Below, piece by piece: positions 49,829-60,614 of a stretch of 64,000 nucleotides of DNA (positions are counted from its first letter, which is position 1; each line of letters begins with the position of its first letter). The notes below the pieces were generated by a model. The model made no database searches. It saw only the letters and a program-made list of their open reading frames with translations, and was not told the DNA's origin. Source of the stretch: an uncultured Latescibacterota bacterium (GTDB taxonomy: Bacteria > Latescibacterota > UBA2968 > UBA8231). The position numbers and the translations under genes were made by a program. The stretch is from positions 6,111,739-6,175,738 of the forward strand of contig OX638377.1 in the NCBI GenBank assembly GCA_951813615.1, read 5' to 3'.

Positions 49829-50617
49829 TTATCGCCTAATGTGCGGTGCCTCCATCACGGCCCGCTCCTCCTCGGTCATGTCTTCGATGTAGTCGTAATA
49901 CGCCGTCTGGTGCGCGCCCGAGCCGTAGGATAGGGTGCCTGGGCTGAATTTGTACAGCAGCGCTCGCCGCTCGTGTGCGGCTGTCCACGGCAGTGTGCCG
50001 TGCGTTAAGGTCTCGGTGAAGATCAATGCGTCGCCGGCCTTGCCGTTTACTTCGAGCACGTGCTCTTGGTGTTTTTCCCACTTAATCATGCTCTGCGGAC
50101 AGGCGAGGTTGGCCTTGTGGCTGCCCGGTATCACGGCTACGCCCCCATCGCCCGGTCCCTCGTCGGCCAGCAGATACTCGACCACGGTCAGCCCGGTGAA
50201 GATGCGGTCGCTTTTGAAGAAGTACACTTCGGATATGTCCTTGCGCTCGACCCCGCCGCCGTGCAAAAGCCCGCCCTCGCAGCCTGTGTCCATGGCGATC
50301 AGCCCCGGCCCGTGGTCGAGGCGATACCCCCGGCCCAAAAATTCTTCGAGATAGGGCTTGATACGAGGGTGTACCAGCAACTTGCGGAACGGCTCACACC
50401 AGGGACTCTCCCAAGCGAGCATACCGCCGAGGTCCTTGCGCCGCGAGGTGCCTTGCATCGTCTGCGAGTCGCCGGACAGCGGGCGGTCGATCTCGCTCAT
50501 AAGGTCGCGGTGGCGGTCGATGCCGGCGTTGAGCTGGGCTACCTCCTCGGCGGTCAGCACGTCTTTGAGGACCAGATAGCCCGTCAGGTCAAAGAGGTAT
50601 TTGTCGTCTGCGTTCAT
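49829..50617 (-). CDS. PhyH-family protein with HxG in place of HxD
   Basis: 262 residues from the ATG preceded by AAAGGAGCC. The N-terminus (KYLFDLTGYLVLKDVLTAEEV), DGGVAVIPGSHKANL, distal H206 (TLTHGTLPW) and R217 align well with PhyH. The first His is H119 in LLHGGG, but the residue two on, normally the metal-binding Asp, is Gly121. HxG or HxA at this place is the hallmark of Fe/2-oxoglutarate halogenases, where halide fills the open site; it could equally mark a non-catalytic or altered-metal subgroup. Closest relative here is the protein at 56.6-57.5 kb, which has HxT. Confidence 0.85.
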   Translation of the reverse strand: MNADDKYLFDLTGYLVLKDVLTAEEVAQLNAGIDRHRDLMSEIDRPLSGDSQTMQGTSRRKDLGGMLAWESPWCEPFRKLLVHPRIKPYLEEFLGRGYRLDHGPGLIAMDTGCEGGLLHGGGVERKDISEVYFFKSDRIFTGLTVVEYLLADEGPGDGGVAVIPGSHKANLACPQSMIKWEKHQEHVLEVNGKAGDALIFTETLTHGTLPWTAAHERRALLYKFSPGTLSYGSGAHQTAYYDYIEDMTEEERAVMEAPHIRR

Positions 50618-50715
50618 GGGGTGGCTCCTTTGGAGAAAGGTAGGCTGAGAAGATGGCAAATTAGCGGGCGGCAGAGTAGCCCATTATCACTAATTTCCCG
50701 TAATTATGGCAAGTT

Positions 50716-52637
<1,922 letters not shown>

Positions 52638-52641
<4 letters not shown>

Positions 52642-53018
52642 AACGCAAAAACATACCGACTAGCAGCCCGTTTGGCGCGGAGTTTGGTTATTCGCGCGCC
52701 GTGCGCGTGGACCGTCACGTCCACGTCGCCGGTACCTGCGCCCAGCCGCCGCATGACCAAGGCGACGCCTACGAGCAGGCCAAGGGCGCGTTGGGGATCA
52801 TCGCCAAGGCTCTTGAGGAAACCGGTGCCAGCCTCGAAGATGTGGTGCGGACGGTTGTGTACATTACGGATGTGGACCATGCCGCTGGCGTCACCCGCGC
52901 TCACCGCGAGGCGTTTGGCGAGATTTTGCCGGCCTCGACCTTGGTCGTCATCGCCGCGCTGCTCAAGCCGCATCTGGTCGTCGAGATCGAAGCGTACGCC
53001 ATTTTGCCCAGCGCGTGA
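52638..53018 (+). CDS. RidA-family protein
   Basis: 126 residues with the RidA (YjgF/UK114) layout: AVRVDRHVHVAGTCAQ, QAKGALGIIAKALEETGASLEDVVRTVVYITDVDHA, and PASTLVVIAALLKPHLVVEIEAYA. RidA deaminates reactive imines. The Arg that opens the usual RST motif is Ala here (PAST), so this belongs to a RidA-like subgroup (Rid4-7 style) whose activity is less certain. It overlaps genes on both sides by four bases. Confidence 0.88.
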
Positions 53019-54088
53019 ACAAAGATAGTCAGGTCCTTTCTATTGGCGTGTTGGGCTGTGGCCCCATCGCCCAATTCGCCCACTTTGAGTCGTGTGTCAA
53101 GGCCCGCAATACGCGCCTGTACGCGCTGTGCGACCAAGCGCCGAACTTGGTCGAGCGCATGGCGGCCATTCATCAGCCGGAGAAAACCTACGCCGACTTT
53201 GCCGATATGCTCGCGGATCCGCAGGTGGAAGCGGTCATCATCGCCACGGCCGATGCGTTCCACGTCCCGCTCAGCTTACAGGCGTTGGCCGCGGGCAAAC
53301 ACGTCTTCGTGGAAAAGCCGCTGGGCACAAGCGTGGAGGAGTGCGATGACTTGCGTCGGGCCGTCGCTGACTCGGGCTGTACGCTCCAGGTCGGTCACAT
53401 GAAGCGCTTTGATCCCGGCATTGCTTTTGCCCGGCAGTTTATCCGGGAGGAGATGGGGTCGCTGTTGGCTCTGAAGGCGTGGTATTGTGATTCGACCTAT
53501 CGCTACACTATGACCGACAACCTCCAGCCTTTGCCGCTGCACAGCGAGCAGGCGCGCAAGCCAGCGGGCGATCCCAAGGGCGACAAGCGGCGCTACTTCA
53601 TGCTGACCCACGGCTCGCATCTCATCGACCTAGCCCGCTTTTTGGGTGGCCCGCTTGTGGCCGTGCGCGGCCGGTGCACGGAGATGTTCGGGGCGTATTC
53701 TTGGTTTGTCGAAGTGGAATTCGCCAACGGCGGGCAGGGACATCTCGACTTGACGGTCGCCGTGCGCATGGACTACCACGAGGGATTTCACATCTACGGG
53801 GAGCACGGCAGCGTCGTCGGCAAAACCTACCTGCCGTGGTTTTTGAAATCCAGCGATGTCGAGTGCTTTTCCACGCGCGATGGCCAATATCGCCGGCCGC
53901 TTGGGGCCGATGCGCATTTCTACCGGTTGCAACTCGAAGGTTTTGCCGACGGCGTCCTGCACGGTGCCCCCCAGATGGGGGCCGATGTGGAGGATGGAAC
54001 TCAAACGATGCGGGCCATGGCCGCCATGGCCCGCTCGGTCGCAAGCGGCGATTGGGTCCGCTTGGAGACCGTCACTGGCGGCGTCTAA
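53015..54088 (+). CDS. Gfo/Idh/MocA-family oxidoreductase
   Basis: 357 residues starting GTG in the overlap with the RidA stop. Rossmann motif IGVLGCGPIAQF at the N-terminus, catalytic-region EKPLG (E100-K101-P102), and HGSHLIDLARFLGGP in the C-terminal beta domain with the His often used for catalysis. Family members oxidise or epimerise sugars and inositols with bound NAD(P). It is co-translated with RidA and followed by a PQQ-propeller gene (12 bp). Confidence 0.92.
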   Translation: MNKDSQVLSIGVLGCGPIAQFAHFESCVKARNTRLYALCDQAPNLVERMAAIHQPEKTYADFADMLADPQVEAVIIATADAFHVPLSLQALAAGKHVFVEKPLGTSVEECDDLRRAVADSGCTLQVGHMKRFDPGIAFARQFIREEMGSLLALKAWYCDSTYRYTMTDNLQPLPLHSEQARKPAGDPKGDKRRYFMLTHGSHLIDLARFLGGPLVAVRGRCTEMFGAYSWFVEVEFANGGQGHLDLTVAVRMDYHEGFHIYGEHGSVVGKTYLPWFLKSSDVECFSTRDGQYRRPLGADAHFYRLQLEGFADGVLHGAPQMGADVEDGTQTMRAMAAMARSVASGDWVRLETVTGGV

Positions 54089-54100
54089 CACAGCGGATTA

Positions 54101-55633
54101 ATGCCCATGTCTTCGCCCGGCCCTCGCTTATGGCCCCTCTATCTGCTCGGAGGCGTTGTCGTCCTAGCGCTCCTGTGGATCTGGTTACCCGAAGCACCCC
54201 ATCGCCAGCGACAGACGATGAGCACTATGGCCATCGTCATGCTCGCCATTTTCTTTGCGTTGCTCTGGTTGCTTTTCGCGTCGCGGCTGGCTTGGGGGCG
54301 ACGCCTGCGCTATTTCGGCGGCATCGTCTTCGCCATTGCGCTTGGTGTCGGACTTTTTCGCATTAAAGGTATGAGCGGTGACTTCGTACCGGTCCTCGAA
54401 TGGCGTTGGAGTACTGAGGACGAAGCCGCCGCCGCAGAAGGAGGGGACGCCACCGCGCTCGACGCCCGCGATTGGCCGCAATTTCTCGGCCCCGAGCGCA
54501 ACAACCGCCTGCGCGGCGTCCACCTCGAGCGCGACTGGACCAAGCACCCGCCGCGCGAAGTCTGGCGTCGCCCTGTCGGTGCCGCTTGGTCCTCGTTTGC
54601 CATTGTCGGCGGCCGAGCTGTGACTCAGGAGCAACACGGCCCCGAGGAGCAGGTCGTTTGCTACGATTTGGCCACGGGCCGCAAGCTCTGGCAGCACGCC
54701 GATTCGACCCGCTACGAGACCGCCATAGCCGGCGTCGGCCCGCGCGCTACGCCCACCATCGCTGGAGACCGAGTTTTCACGCTGGGCGCTACTGGAATCC
54801 TCAACTGCTTGGAGCTGGACAGTGGGAAGTTGATTTGGTCGCGGGACATTATCGCCAGCAATCAGGCGAAGGCCCATATGTGGGGCATTAGCTGTTCGCC
54901 GTTGGTCCTCGACAGCTTGGTCGTGGTCAGTGCCGGAGGCCCGGATGAGCGCTCGCTAGTGGCCTATCACCGCCAAACCGGCGCGTTTGTCTGGGGCGGG
55001 GGCACGGACAAGGCTGGCTTCAGTTCGCCGCGTCTGGTCACGTTGGCTGGACGCGAGCAGATCCTGATTTTCAACAGCTACAGCGTCGTCGCGCACGATC
55101 CGCACAGCGGGGTTCCCCTCTGGCGCCAGCCTTGGGATCAGGCCGAATGCGTTGCCAACCCCCTGCCCTTGCCCGGGGACCGGGTTCTGGTCTCCACTGG
55201 CTACGGCATAGGTGCCAAGCTGTATCAAGTGAACGCCGCGCCCGACGGCGGCTTGACGAGCGATATCGTCTGGAAAAGCCCCCGGCTCAAGGCCAAATTT
55301 GCCAACATGGTCTATCGCGATGGTTTTGTCTATGGCCTCGACGATGGGGTGCTGGTCTGCTTCGACCCGCAAGACGGTAAGCGTCGCTGGAAGCGCGGGC
55401 GCTACGGCCACGGCCAGCTCATTTTGATAGACGATATCCTGCTAATAATGAGCGAATCGGGCGATGTGGTACTGGTCGAGGCCCGCCCCGACCGCCACGT
55501 CGAACTAGCGCGCATGACGGCCTTCGATGGCAAAACCTGGAATCCCCCGGCCTTTGCCACCCCCTATCTGTTAGTGCGCACGGACAGCGAGGCCGCCTGC
55601 TACGAATTGGCGCTTGCAGACGGTGCCATGTAG
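54101..55633 (+). CDS. Membrane-anchored PQQ-like beta-propeller protein
   Basis: 510 residues. Three hydrophobic segments lie at about 12-27, 42-60 and 70-88, followed by a periplasmic propeller from about 125. Typical blade ends include VVCYDLATGRKLWQHADS, LNCLELDSGKLIWSRDI, LVAYHRQTGAFVWGGG and LVCFDPQDGKRRWKRG. DWPQFLGPERNN at the start is the common opening of this outer propeller family. It has no obvious PQQ-enzyme catalytic residues, so structural or ligand-binding. Its stop codon is inside a long palindrome. Confidence 0.88.
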   Translation: MPMSSPGPRLWPLYLLGGVVVLALLWIWLPEAPHRQRQTMSTMAIVMLAIFFALLWLLFASRLAWGRRLRYFGGIVFAIALGVGLFRIKGMSGDFVPVLEWRWSTEDEAAAAEGGDATALDARDWPQFLGPERNNRLRGVHLERDWTKHPPREVWRRPVGAAWSSFAIVGGRAVTQEQHGPEEQVVCYDLATGRKLWQHADSTRYETAIAGVGPRATPTIAGDRVFTLGATGILNCLELDSGKLIWSRDIIASNQAKAHMWGISCSPLVLDSLVVVSAGGPDERSLVAYHRQTGAFVWGGGTDKAGFSSPRLVTLAGREQILIFNSYSVVAHDPHSGVPLWRQPWDQAECVANPLPLPGDRVLVSTGYGIGAKLYQVNAAPDGGLTSDIVWKSPRLKAKFANMVYRDGFVYGLDDGVLVCFDPQDGKRRWKRGRYGHGQLILIDDILLIMSESGDVVLVEARPDRHVELARMTAFDGKTWNPPAFATPYLLVRTDSEAACYELALADGAM

Positions 55634-55658
55634 GGGACGGTTTGAAACCGTCCCCTAC
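55630..55658. repeat. Perfect 14-bp palindrome at the propeller stop codon
   Basis: GTAGGGGACGGTTT, one base, then AAACCGTCCCCTAC. It overlaps the stop codon and could act as an intrinsic attenuator or as a REP-like element; the following sequence has no T run. It resembles in style the element at 11.43 kb. Confidence 0.7.
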
Positions 55659-55676
55659 GAATGTAAGGAGGAAATC

Positions 55677-56546
55677 ATGTTAGACTATTCGCACATTCAG
55701 AAGCCGGATTTGGGCTATCGCTATGAGTTCGCCACCGACGAGCTCGACGCGATGGACGAATGCTTGGAGGCGCACGGTTTCGCGATAATCAAAGACGCGC
55801 TGCCGCCGGCGATCGTCGCCAAGCTCAAGCAGGGGGTGTGGGACGGCACAGATCCGGAGCGCACGTTGCAGCCGGGCGAGAGCCGCACGCGGCACGCTTG
55901 GATCGAGTCCGGCCCGGGCGCTTGGGAAGTGCTCGACTACGAGCCTTTCATGGACATTCACCGGCACCTGATCGGCACGGATGAACTGACGCTCCATCGC
56001 TCGGCCGCCATCATCCGCCGGATTGGCTCGGCTCCGGTAGGGTGGCATACCGATTGGTGCGGCTACTCGACCGAGATCAAAAATTCGGGCGATGTGCTCA
56101 ATCGCGGGCTGTGGCCGTCGGGCAAGTGGTTTTATCTGACCGGTTCGCGGCCCGAGCACGGCGGTTTGTGCGTGATTGAGGATTCCCACGTTGAGGACTG
56201 GGAGGGGCCGGAGGGATTCAGCATGACGGCCGATCGGCGCTCCTTCTACCCGGAGGGCACGGAGGAACGCGGCTACAATGGCTTCGACATCCCCGGCCTC
56301 GTCCCCCTCTTTACCAACGGCGGCGACATGATCGTCTTCGCCCATCGCACGTATCACGGCGCGTTCCCCAACCGCATTGAAGAAACGCGCCTTTCTTGCG
56401 CCATTGGCTTCCGCGACCGCAACCACCGCATCGACATCCCCTGGGAAATCCCCGAGGAAGGCCAGTGGTTTTTGGCCAACCTACCCGATCACTTGCGCCG
56501 CTATACGGACGGGTACACGAGCATCAATTTGGCGTGGCAGGGCTGA
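55677..56546 (+). CDS. PhyH family dioxygenase
   Basis: 289 residues from the ATG preceded by AAGGAGG. The triad is canonical: VGWHTDWCG (His, Asp), the distal His in AHRTYHGAFPNR, and the Arg in EETRLSCAIGF. The middle insert (GFSMTADRRSFYPEGTEERGYNG) is longer than in the other PhyH proteins here. The gene follows the propeller gene by 43 bp with the palindrome between and may be co-transcribed. Confidence 0.9.
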   Translation: MLDYSHIQKPDLGYRYEFATDELDAMDECLEAHGFAIIKDALPPAIVAKLKQGVWDGTDPERTLQPGESRTRHAWIESGPGAWEVLDYEPFMDIHRHLIGTDELTLHRSAAIIRRIGSAPVGWHTDWCGYSTEIKNSGDVLNRGLWPSGKWFYLTGSRPEHGGLCVIEDSHVEDWEGPEGFSMTADRRSFYPEGTEERGYNGFDIPGLVPLFTNGGDMIVFAHRTYHGAFPNRIEETRLSCAIGFRDRNHRIDIPWEIPEEGQWFLANLPDHLRRYTDGYTSINLAWQG

Positions 56547-56568
56547 TCGGAGTTTTTCGCGGCGCGGG

Positions 56569-56608
56569 ACTGTTCCCATAACCTCCGAACAAAACTCCTC
56601 GGAACAGT
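56569..56608. terminator. Compound inverted repeat between convergent PhyH genes
   Basis: ACTGTTCC (56569-56576) pairs with GGAACAGT (56601-56608), with an inner TCCGA/TCGGA pair. It sits between two converging stop codons, a natural place for a bidirectional terminator, though no T run follows on either side. Confidence 0.4.
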
Positions 56609-56636
56609 ACTACCCTTTGTAGTGAATTAACTGGGG

Positions 56637-57473
56637 CTAATCCTCGCGGCGTGGACGGACCACGGTTTCGCCGTCCGGTTCGATGAGGGGGTGATGGTAG
56701 ATGTAGGGCGGTTCGAGTACCGCCTGCTGCGCCTCGGTCAATTCCGACACCCATGCTGGCTGCGTGACCTCGTACGTGCCGCCGTCGTAGTGCAGGTACT
56801 TCGGAGTGTACCGATAGAGTAGGGCTCGGCGGTCGTGGTCCGCCTGCCACGGCAGGGCACCGTGCAAGGTGTTCTCGCTGAAGATGACCATGTCGCCGGC
56901 CTTTAGAGGTACTTGGTACACGACCTCTTGGTGCTCTTCCCAAGTTGTGATCTGCGGAGGACAGGAAAAGTTTGCTTTGTGGCTGCCCGGGATGACGCAG
57001 AGGCCGCCGTCGCCGGGGTTTTGGTCGTGCAAAGTGTACTGGGCGACGAGCAGGCCGCAGCGCATCTGGCCGTTGGTGTACGCGTAGAAACGGGAGCCAT
57101 TGAAGAGGACGTTGGTGGTGCCGTGGATGCGCAGGCCTTCGATTCCTTTGGGACCGTTAATCATTAACGGCTCGTGGTCGAGCTTCCAGCCGCGTCCGTG
57201 CAGGGTGTCGAGGTAGGGCAGGAGCTTGCGGTGCGCGAGTAGGTCGCGGAAGGGCTGGCAATGGGGCTGCTCATAGGTGAGCATGCCGGTGAAAATGTTG
57301 CGCTTATGCAGCCCAGCCATGTTGCCGCTGGGGTCGCCGATTGGGTCTTCGCGGCGCTGGTCCCAGTTGGCGTCGAAAGCGTCATTGAGTGCTTTGACTT
57401 CGCCCTGCGAGAGGAACTCGCGGACGACGATGAAGCCCTGCAAGTCGAAGAGGAATTTTTCGGTGTCGTTCAC
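56637..57473 (-). CDS. PhyH-family protein with HxT in place of HxD
   Basis: 278 residues. It is clearly related to the 49.8-50.6 kb protein: EKFLFDLQGFIVVREFLSQGEV, DGGLCVIPGSHKANFSCP, NTLHGALPWQADHDRRALLY. The first His (H117) is in RIHGTT, giving Thr119 where the metal-binding Asp should be. The distal His204 and Arg216 are kept. As in its relative, either halogenase-type chemistry or a non-catalytic role is possible; Thr makes the former less straightforward. It lies 31 bp downstream of a Gfo/Idh/MocA gene on the same strand. Confidence 0.85.
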   Translation of the reverse strand: MNDTEKFLFDLQGFIVVREFLSQGEVKALNDAFDANWDQRREDPIGDPSGNMAGLHKRNIFTGMLTYEQPHCQPFRDLLAHRKLLPYLDTLHGRGWKLDHEPLMINGPKGIEGLRIHGTTNVLFNGSRFYAYTNGQMRCGLLVAQYTLHDQNPGDGGLCVIPGSHKANFSCPPQITTWEEHQEVVYQVPLKAGDMVIFSENTLHGALPWQADHDRRALLYRYTPKYLHYDGGTYEVTQPAWVSELTEAQQAVLEPPYIYHHPLIEPDGETVVRPRRED

Positions 57474-57503
57474 GGCGATGCTGATCTCCCGTCAGTTGTT
57501 GAA

Positions 57504-58676
57504 TCACCCACTCCGCCCCAACCGCACGTCCTCTGCCGCCAGCCACTCGGCGTAGGGACGCGGCATGGGATCGGGTGGGGGTAGGCCGTTTTCGCGCCGC
57601 CAGCGCAGGAGGGGATGGGCGCGGTCCTGCTGGGGTAAGTCCACTCGTTTGCCGTACGCGGCGGACTCGAAGATACCCATCATAATTTCCACGATGTGAT
57701 GGCCGGCTGAGCCGCTGCATTCGTGCTCGCGGCCTTCGTCGAGTGCCGCGACGTACTCCTCTACATAGGCGTAGTCGTCTGGGTGGGCCGAACTCTGCGG
57801 ATCATAGCTCTCGCAGTAGATGGGCGCGAGCACTTCCCAAGGTTCTCTTTGGTCGTTGAGGGCGTAGTGGGGCTGCGGCAGCAGGAACGCGCCGAGGTCT
57901 CTTTTCCAGACGAGCTGCGAGAGGACTAAGCGGCCTTCGCTGCCGCAGAATTCTATCACCGGATTGACCGGGGTGGGAAAGCGGTGTTGCAGAAGGGTTG
58001 CGGTGACGCCGTCGGCGAAGCTGAGCGTCGCCGTGATGTGTTCGCCGGCGATGGTGCCCATGCCCTGCGGAGAGGGCACCACATCCGTCGGAGTGATGGC
58101 GTGGCCGTCGGTGGTGGCGGTGGCCACGACGCTGTGGCACGGGCCGGCGACCTTGAGCATGTTGTTGATCATGTGCGTGCCGATGTTCATTAGGTTGTAG
58201 CCGCCGTAGTAGGTCTTGCCGTGGCCGTGGATGTGGCGTAACTGGCCGATGCGGCCCTCGGCAAGGGCTTTGGCCACGGCTTGCATATAGACGCCGACAC
58301 GCCCTTGGTGATGCACGGCGATGCGCGCGTTTTTTTCGCGGGCCTTGGCCAGCACCTCGTCGGCTTGCTGGCAATCGACGCACAGGGGTTTTTCAATGTC
58401 GATGTGGACGCCGTGTTCGAGGACGCGCAGCGCCAGCGAGTGGTGGAATTCCGTGCCGGTGGGAATGGCGACGATGTCGGGTTGGTGCTGGCTGATCATC
58501 GCGTCTAGATCGGTGTAGCGGGCCGCGACCCCGAGTTCGTCGCCTAGGGTGTCGAGCAGGTCTTGCACGAGGTCGCAGAGGGCGACGATTTCCGTGCGGG
58601 GGTGGGCGTGGTACGCGCGTGCTGCGGCCGTGCCACGGCCCCGGCAACCTAGTATGGCCACGCGATAGTTTTTCAT
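57504..58676 (-). CDS. Gfo/Idh/MocA-family oxidoreductase
   Basis: 390 residues from the ATG preceded by GGAGGACGG; the longer frame has no ribosome site. Rossmann motif VAILGCRGRGTAAA, IPTGTEFHHS, catalytic-region IEKPLC, and YNLMNIGTHMINNMLKVAG in the second domain. It probably oxidises a sugar or cyclitol, with NAD(P). It is divergent from the aldolase gene (100 bp shared promoter region) and co-directional with the HxT PhyH gene. Confidence 0.92.
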   Translation of the reverse strand: MKNYRVAILGCRGRGTAAARAYHAHPRTEIVALCDLVQDLLDTLGDELGVAARYTDLDAMISQHQPDIVAIPTGTEFHHSLALRVLEHGVHIDIEKPLCVDCQQADEVLAKAREKNARIAVHHQGRVGVYMQAVAKALAEGRIGQLRHIHGHGKTYYGGYNLMNIGTHMINNMLKVAGPCHSVVATATTDGHAITPTDVVPSPQGMGTIAGEHITATLSFADGVTATLLQHRFPTPVNPVIEFCGSEGRLVLSQLVWKRDLGAFLLPQPHYALNDQREPWEVLAPIYCESYDPQSSAHPDDYAYVEEYVAALDEGREHECSGSAGHHIVEIMMGIFESAAYGKRVDLPQQDRAHPLLRWRRENGLPPPDPMPRPYAEWLAAEDVRLGRSG

Positions 58677-58775
58677 ACCGTCCTCCTGGTCTGAGTGTTG
58701 GAAGCGGAGAAATCGACGCCTATATTGAAAGGCTGCTGAGGTATTATAACAAAATGTGGTACTAAGGAGGAAAAC

Positions 58776-59657
58776 ATGGGACAATTCCACGGGGTGGTAC
58801 CGGCGATCATCAGTCCGAAAAACGAGGATGGCACCTTAAACGAAGAGGCCTTCCGCGCCACAATGGAATTCAATATACAAGCTGGCGTCCACGGCTTTTG
58901 GGTCGCCGGCGGCACCGGCGAGAGCGTCCTGCTCGACGACGAGGAGAACCAGCGCATCGCCGAGATCTCTGCCGACCAGAATGCGGGACGCACCCAAGTT
59001 ATCATGCACGTGGGAGCCAATACCACGGCGCGGGCCGAAAAATTGGCGGCCCACGCAGCGCAAGCCGGTGTGGAAGCCATTTGCGCGGTGCCGCCCTTTT
59101 TCTACCAAGGCGACGACGATGGCGTGGTAGAGTACTACCGGGCCGTGGGGGCCGCGGCTGATCGGCCGTTGTTCATCTACAATTTGCCCGGCTGCACCGG
59201 CCTCGATGTCAGTCCGGCCCTGATGCAGCGCCTAGTGGATGAAGTGCCCCAAACTACCGGTTTGAAACATTCGTCGCCGGTATTCGCCAACCTACTTGAA
59301 TTCGTCGGCATGGGGCTAGACGCCTTTATCGGCAGCGGCAAGCTGATGTTGCCGGCCATGACCGTTGGGGCCGTCGGGTCGGTTGATGGTCCTTTGTGCG
59401 CGGCCCCGGAACTGTGGATGGCTATTTGGAATGCCTATCAGGAGGGTGATCTAGCCGCCGCAAAACAGGCTCAGGAACGGGCTAGCGCCTTTCATCGCAC
59501 AGTGGCGCAATTTGGTTATTTCGGCAGCATCTTGGCCGTGGTCAGTCAGCGCATAGGGATGGAGTGCGGGGATCCTCGGCGGCCGTTGCGACCCGTGCGT
59601 CCAGATGAGCGGGCAACGCTGTTGGCGCAGGTGGAGGCTCTTGGGCTTAACGTATGA
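58776..59657 (+). CDS. DHDPS/N-acetylneuraminate-lyase family aldolase
   Basis: 293 residues, AAGGAGGAAAAC before the ATG. The TIM-barrel aldolase signatures are clear: GGTGES (45-50), Tyr135 in IYNLPGCTGLDVS and the Schiff-base Lys164 in GLKHSSP. Family members cleave or condense 2-keto acids, for example dihydrodipicolinate synthase, sialic-acid lyase and keto-deoxy-sugar-acid dehydratase or aldolase. Its place beside a Gfo/Idh/MocA gene and a sugar ABC transporter favours a sugar-acid catabolic role over lysine synthesis. Confidence 0.92.
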   Translation: MGQFHGVVPAIISPKNEDGTLNEEAFRATMEFNIQAGVHGFWVAGGTGESVLLDDEENQRIAEISADQNAGRTQVIMHVGANTTARAEKLAAHAAQAGVEAICAVPPFFYQGDDDGVVEYYRAVGAAADRPLFIYNLPGCTGLDVSPALMQRLVDEVPQTTGLKHSSPVFANLLEFVGMGLDAFIGSGKLMLPAMTVGAVGSVDGPLCAAPELWMAIWNAYQEGDLAAAKQAQERASAFHRTVAQFGYFGSILAVVSQRIGMECGDPRRPLRPVRPDERATLLAQVEALGLNV

Positions 59658-59694
59658 AACCCGTAACTCTCGGATTCTATAGGTGCCTGACTAG

Positions 59695-59706
59695 TCTTGA
59701 TCAAGA
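59695..59706. promoter_or_regulatory. 12-bp perfect palindrome before the MNT-HEPN module
   Basis: TCTTGATCAAGA lies about 20 bp upstream of the nucleotidyltransferase ATG. It may be an operator for the module; that is inference from position. Confidence 0.35.
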
Positions 59707-59726
59707 GCGCGACTACAGAAAAGAGC

Positions 59727-60062
59727 ATGATTATGACTACTAACGACCGCATTCTCGATATAGTTGATAAGCTGGGAGACGTTCCAGACGACATGCAGCG
59801 CGATTTGGCTCGCGGGGTAGCGATCCTCAAAGAAGCGGGCTGTCAGCAGGTGTATGTTTTCGGCTCAATCGCTGAGGGCCACGTCCGACCCGATTCCGAC
59901 ATTGACTTTGCCGTCCGCGGCTGCCCGGCGAAACTGTTCTTCAAACTGCAGGGGAGGCTGCTCGTAGAACTGCGTCGTTCCGCCGACTTGATCGACTTGG
60001 ATGCCGATCCAGATCTGGCGGCCTTTCTCGAACGCGAAGCGGCGATGATCCATGTTGACTGA
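59727..60062 (+). CDS. MNT-type nucleotidyltransferase antitoxin (MntA-like)
   Basis: 112 residues from the ATG at 59727 (another ATG follows two codons on). GSx-type motif VFGSIAEGHVRPDSDIDFAV with the metal Asp pair, and DLIDLDADPDL. It overlaps the HEPN gene by 11 bases. In such pairs MNT AMPylates the HEPN toxin near its active site. It is paralogous to the orphan at 0.4 kb. Confidence 0.88.
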   Translation: MIMTTNDRILDIVDKLGDVPDDMQRDLARGVAILKEAGCQQVYVFGSIAEGHVRPDSDIDFAVRGCPAKLFFKLQGRLLVELRRSADLIDLDADPDLAAFLEREAAMIHVD

Positions 60063-60555
60063 GCGTACTATAGCCCATATTGAGCGAGAGCTACAGCAGA
60101 TTGAGAACCTTTTGGCGGCGTATCGTGCGTTGCTAGGAAGGGCCAGCACCAGTGAGCTCGATCTCGTTGAATTGACCGCGTTAGCGGGCGTTCTCCATTC
60201 GTTTTACAACGGGGTGGAAAGCGTGTTTCAGACCATTGCTAAACGAGTGGATGAACAGATGCCAAGTGGAGCGGACTGGCATCGGGAGTTGCTCCATCAG
60301 ATGGCCTGTAAGGCGGACGACAGGTCCCCAATCGTCTCTCCAGAAACACGGGCTCGCCTTGAGTCGTATCTTGGGTTCCGCCACTTCGTGCGACACGCCT
60401 ATTCCTTTCGGCTAGACTGGGAAAAGATGGAAGATCTGGTGCTTGAGTTGGGCGAAGTCTGGATAGCATTTCGACAAGATGTCAAAATGTGGCTGGATTC
60501 AGAACCGGAGAGATCCGTTGATCCCGATCCAGACTCTCCTAGGCGAATAGAGTGA
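60052..60555 (+). CDS. HEPN ribonuclease toxin (HepT-like)
   Basis: 167 helical residues. The catalytic RX4H is R110-x4-H115 in GFRHFVRHAYSFRLDWEKM, the form found in the second HepT-like family, where AYxFxLDW follows. IERELQQIENLLAAYRALL and ALAGVLHSFYNGVESVFQ are the long helices of the fold. HEPN toxins cleave tRNA or other RNA and are silenced by the MNT partner upstream. The stop overlaps the start of the open frame of the ABC transporter binding-protein gene by a few bases, so the module sits hard against that operon. Confidence 0.85.
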   Translation: MLTERTIAHIERELQQIENLLAAYRALLGRASTSELDLVELTALAGVLHSFYNGVESVFQTIAKRVDEQMPSGADWHRELLHQMACKADDRSPIVSPETRARLESYLGFRHFVRHAYSFRLDWEKMEDLVLELGEVWIAFRQDVKMWLDSEPERSVDPDPDSPRRIE

Positions 60556-60614
60556 AAATAGCCCGCCCTAGCGAACTGCTGCCGAGCATACTTTTTACAC
60601 AGGAAGGAACGCCG

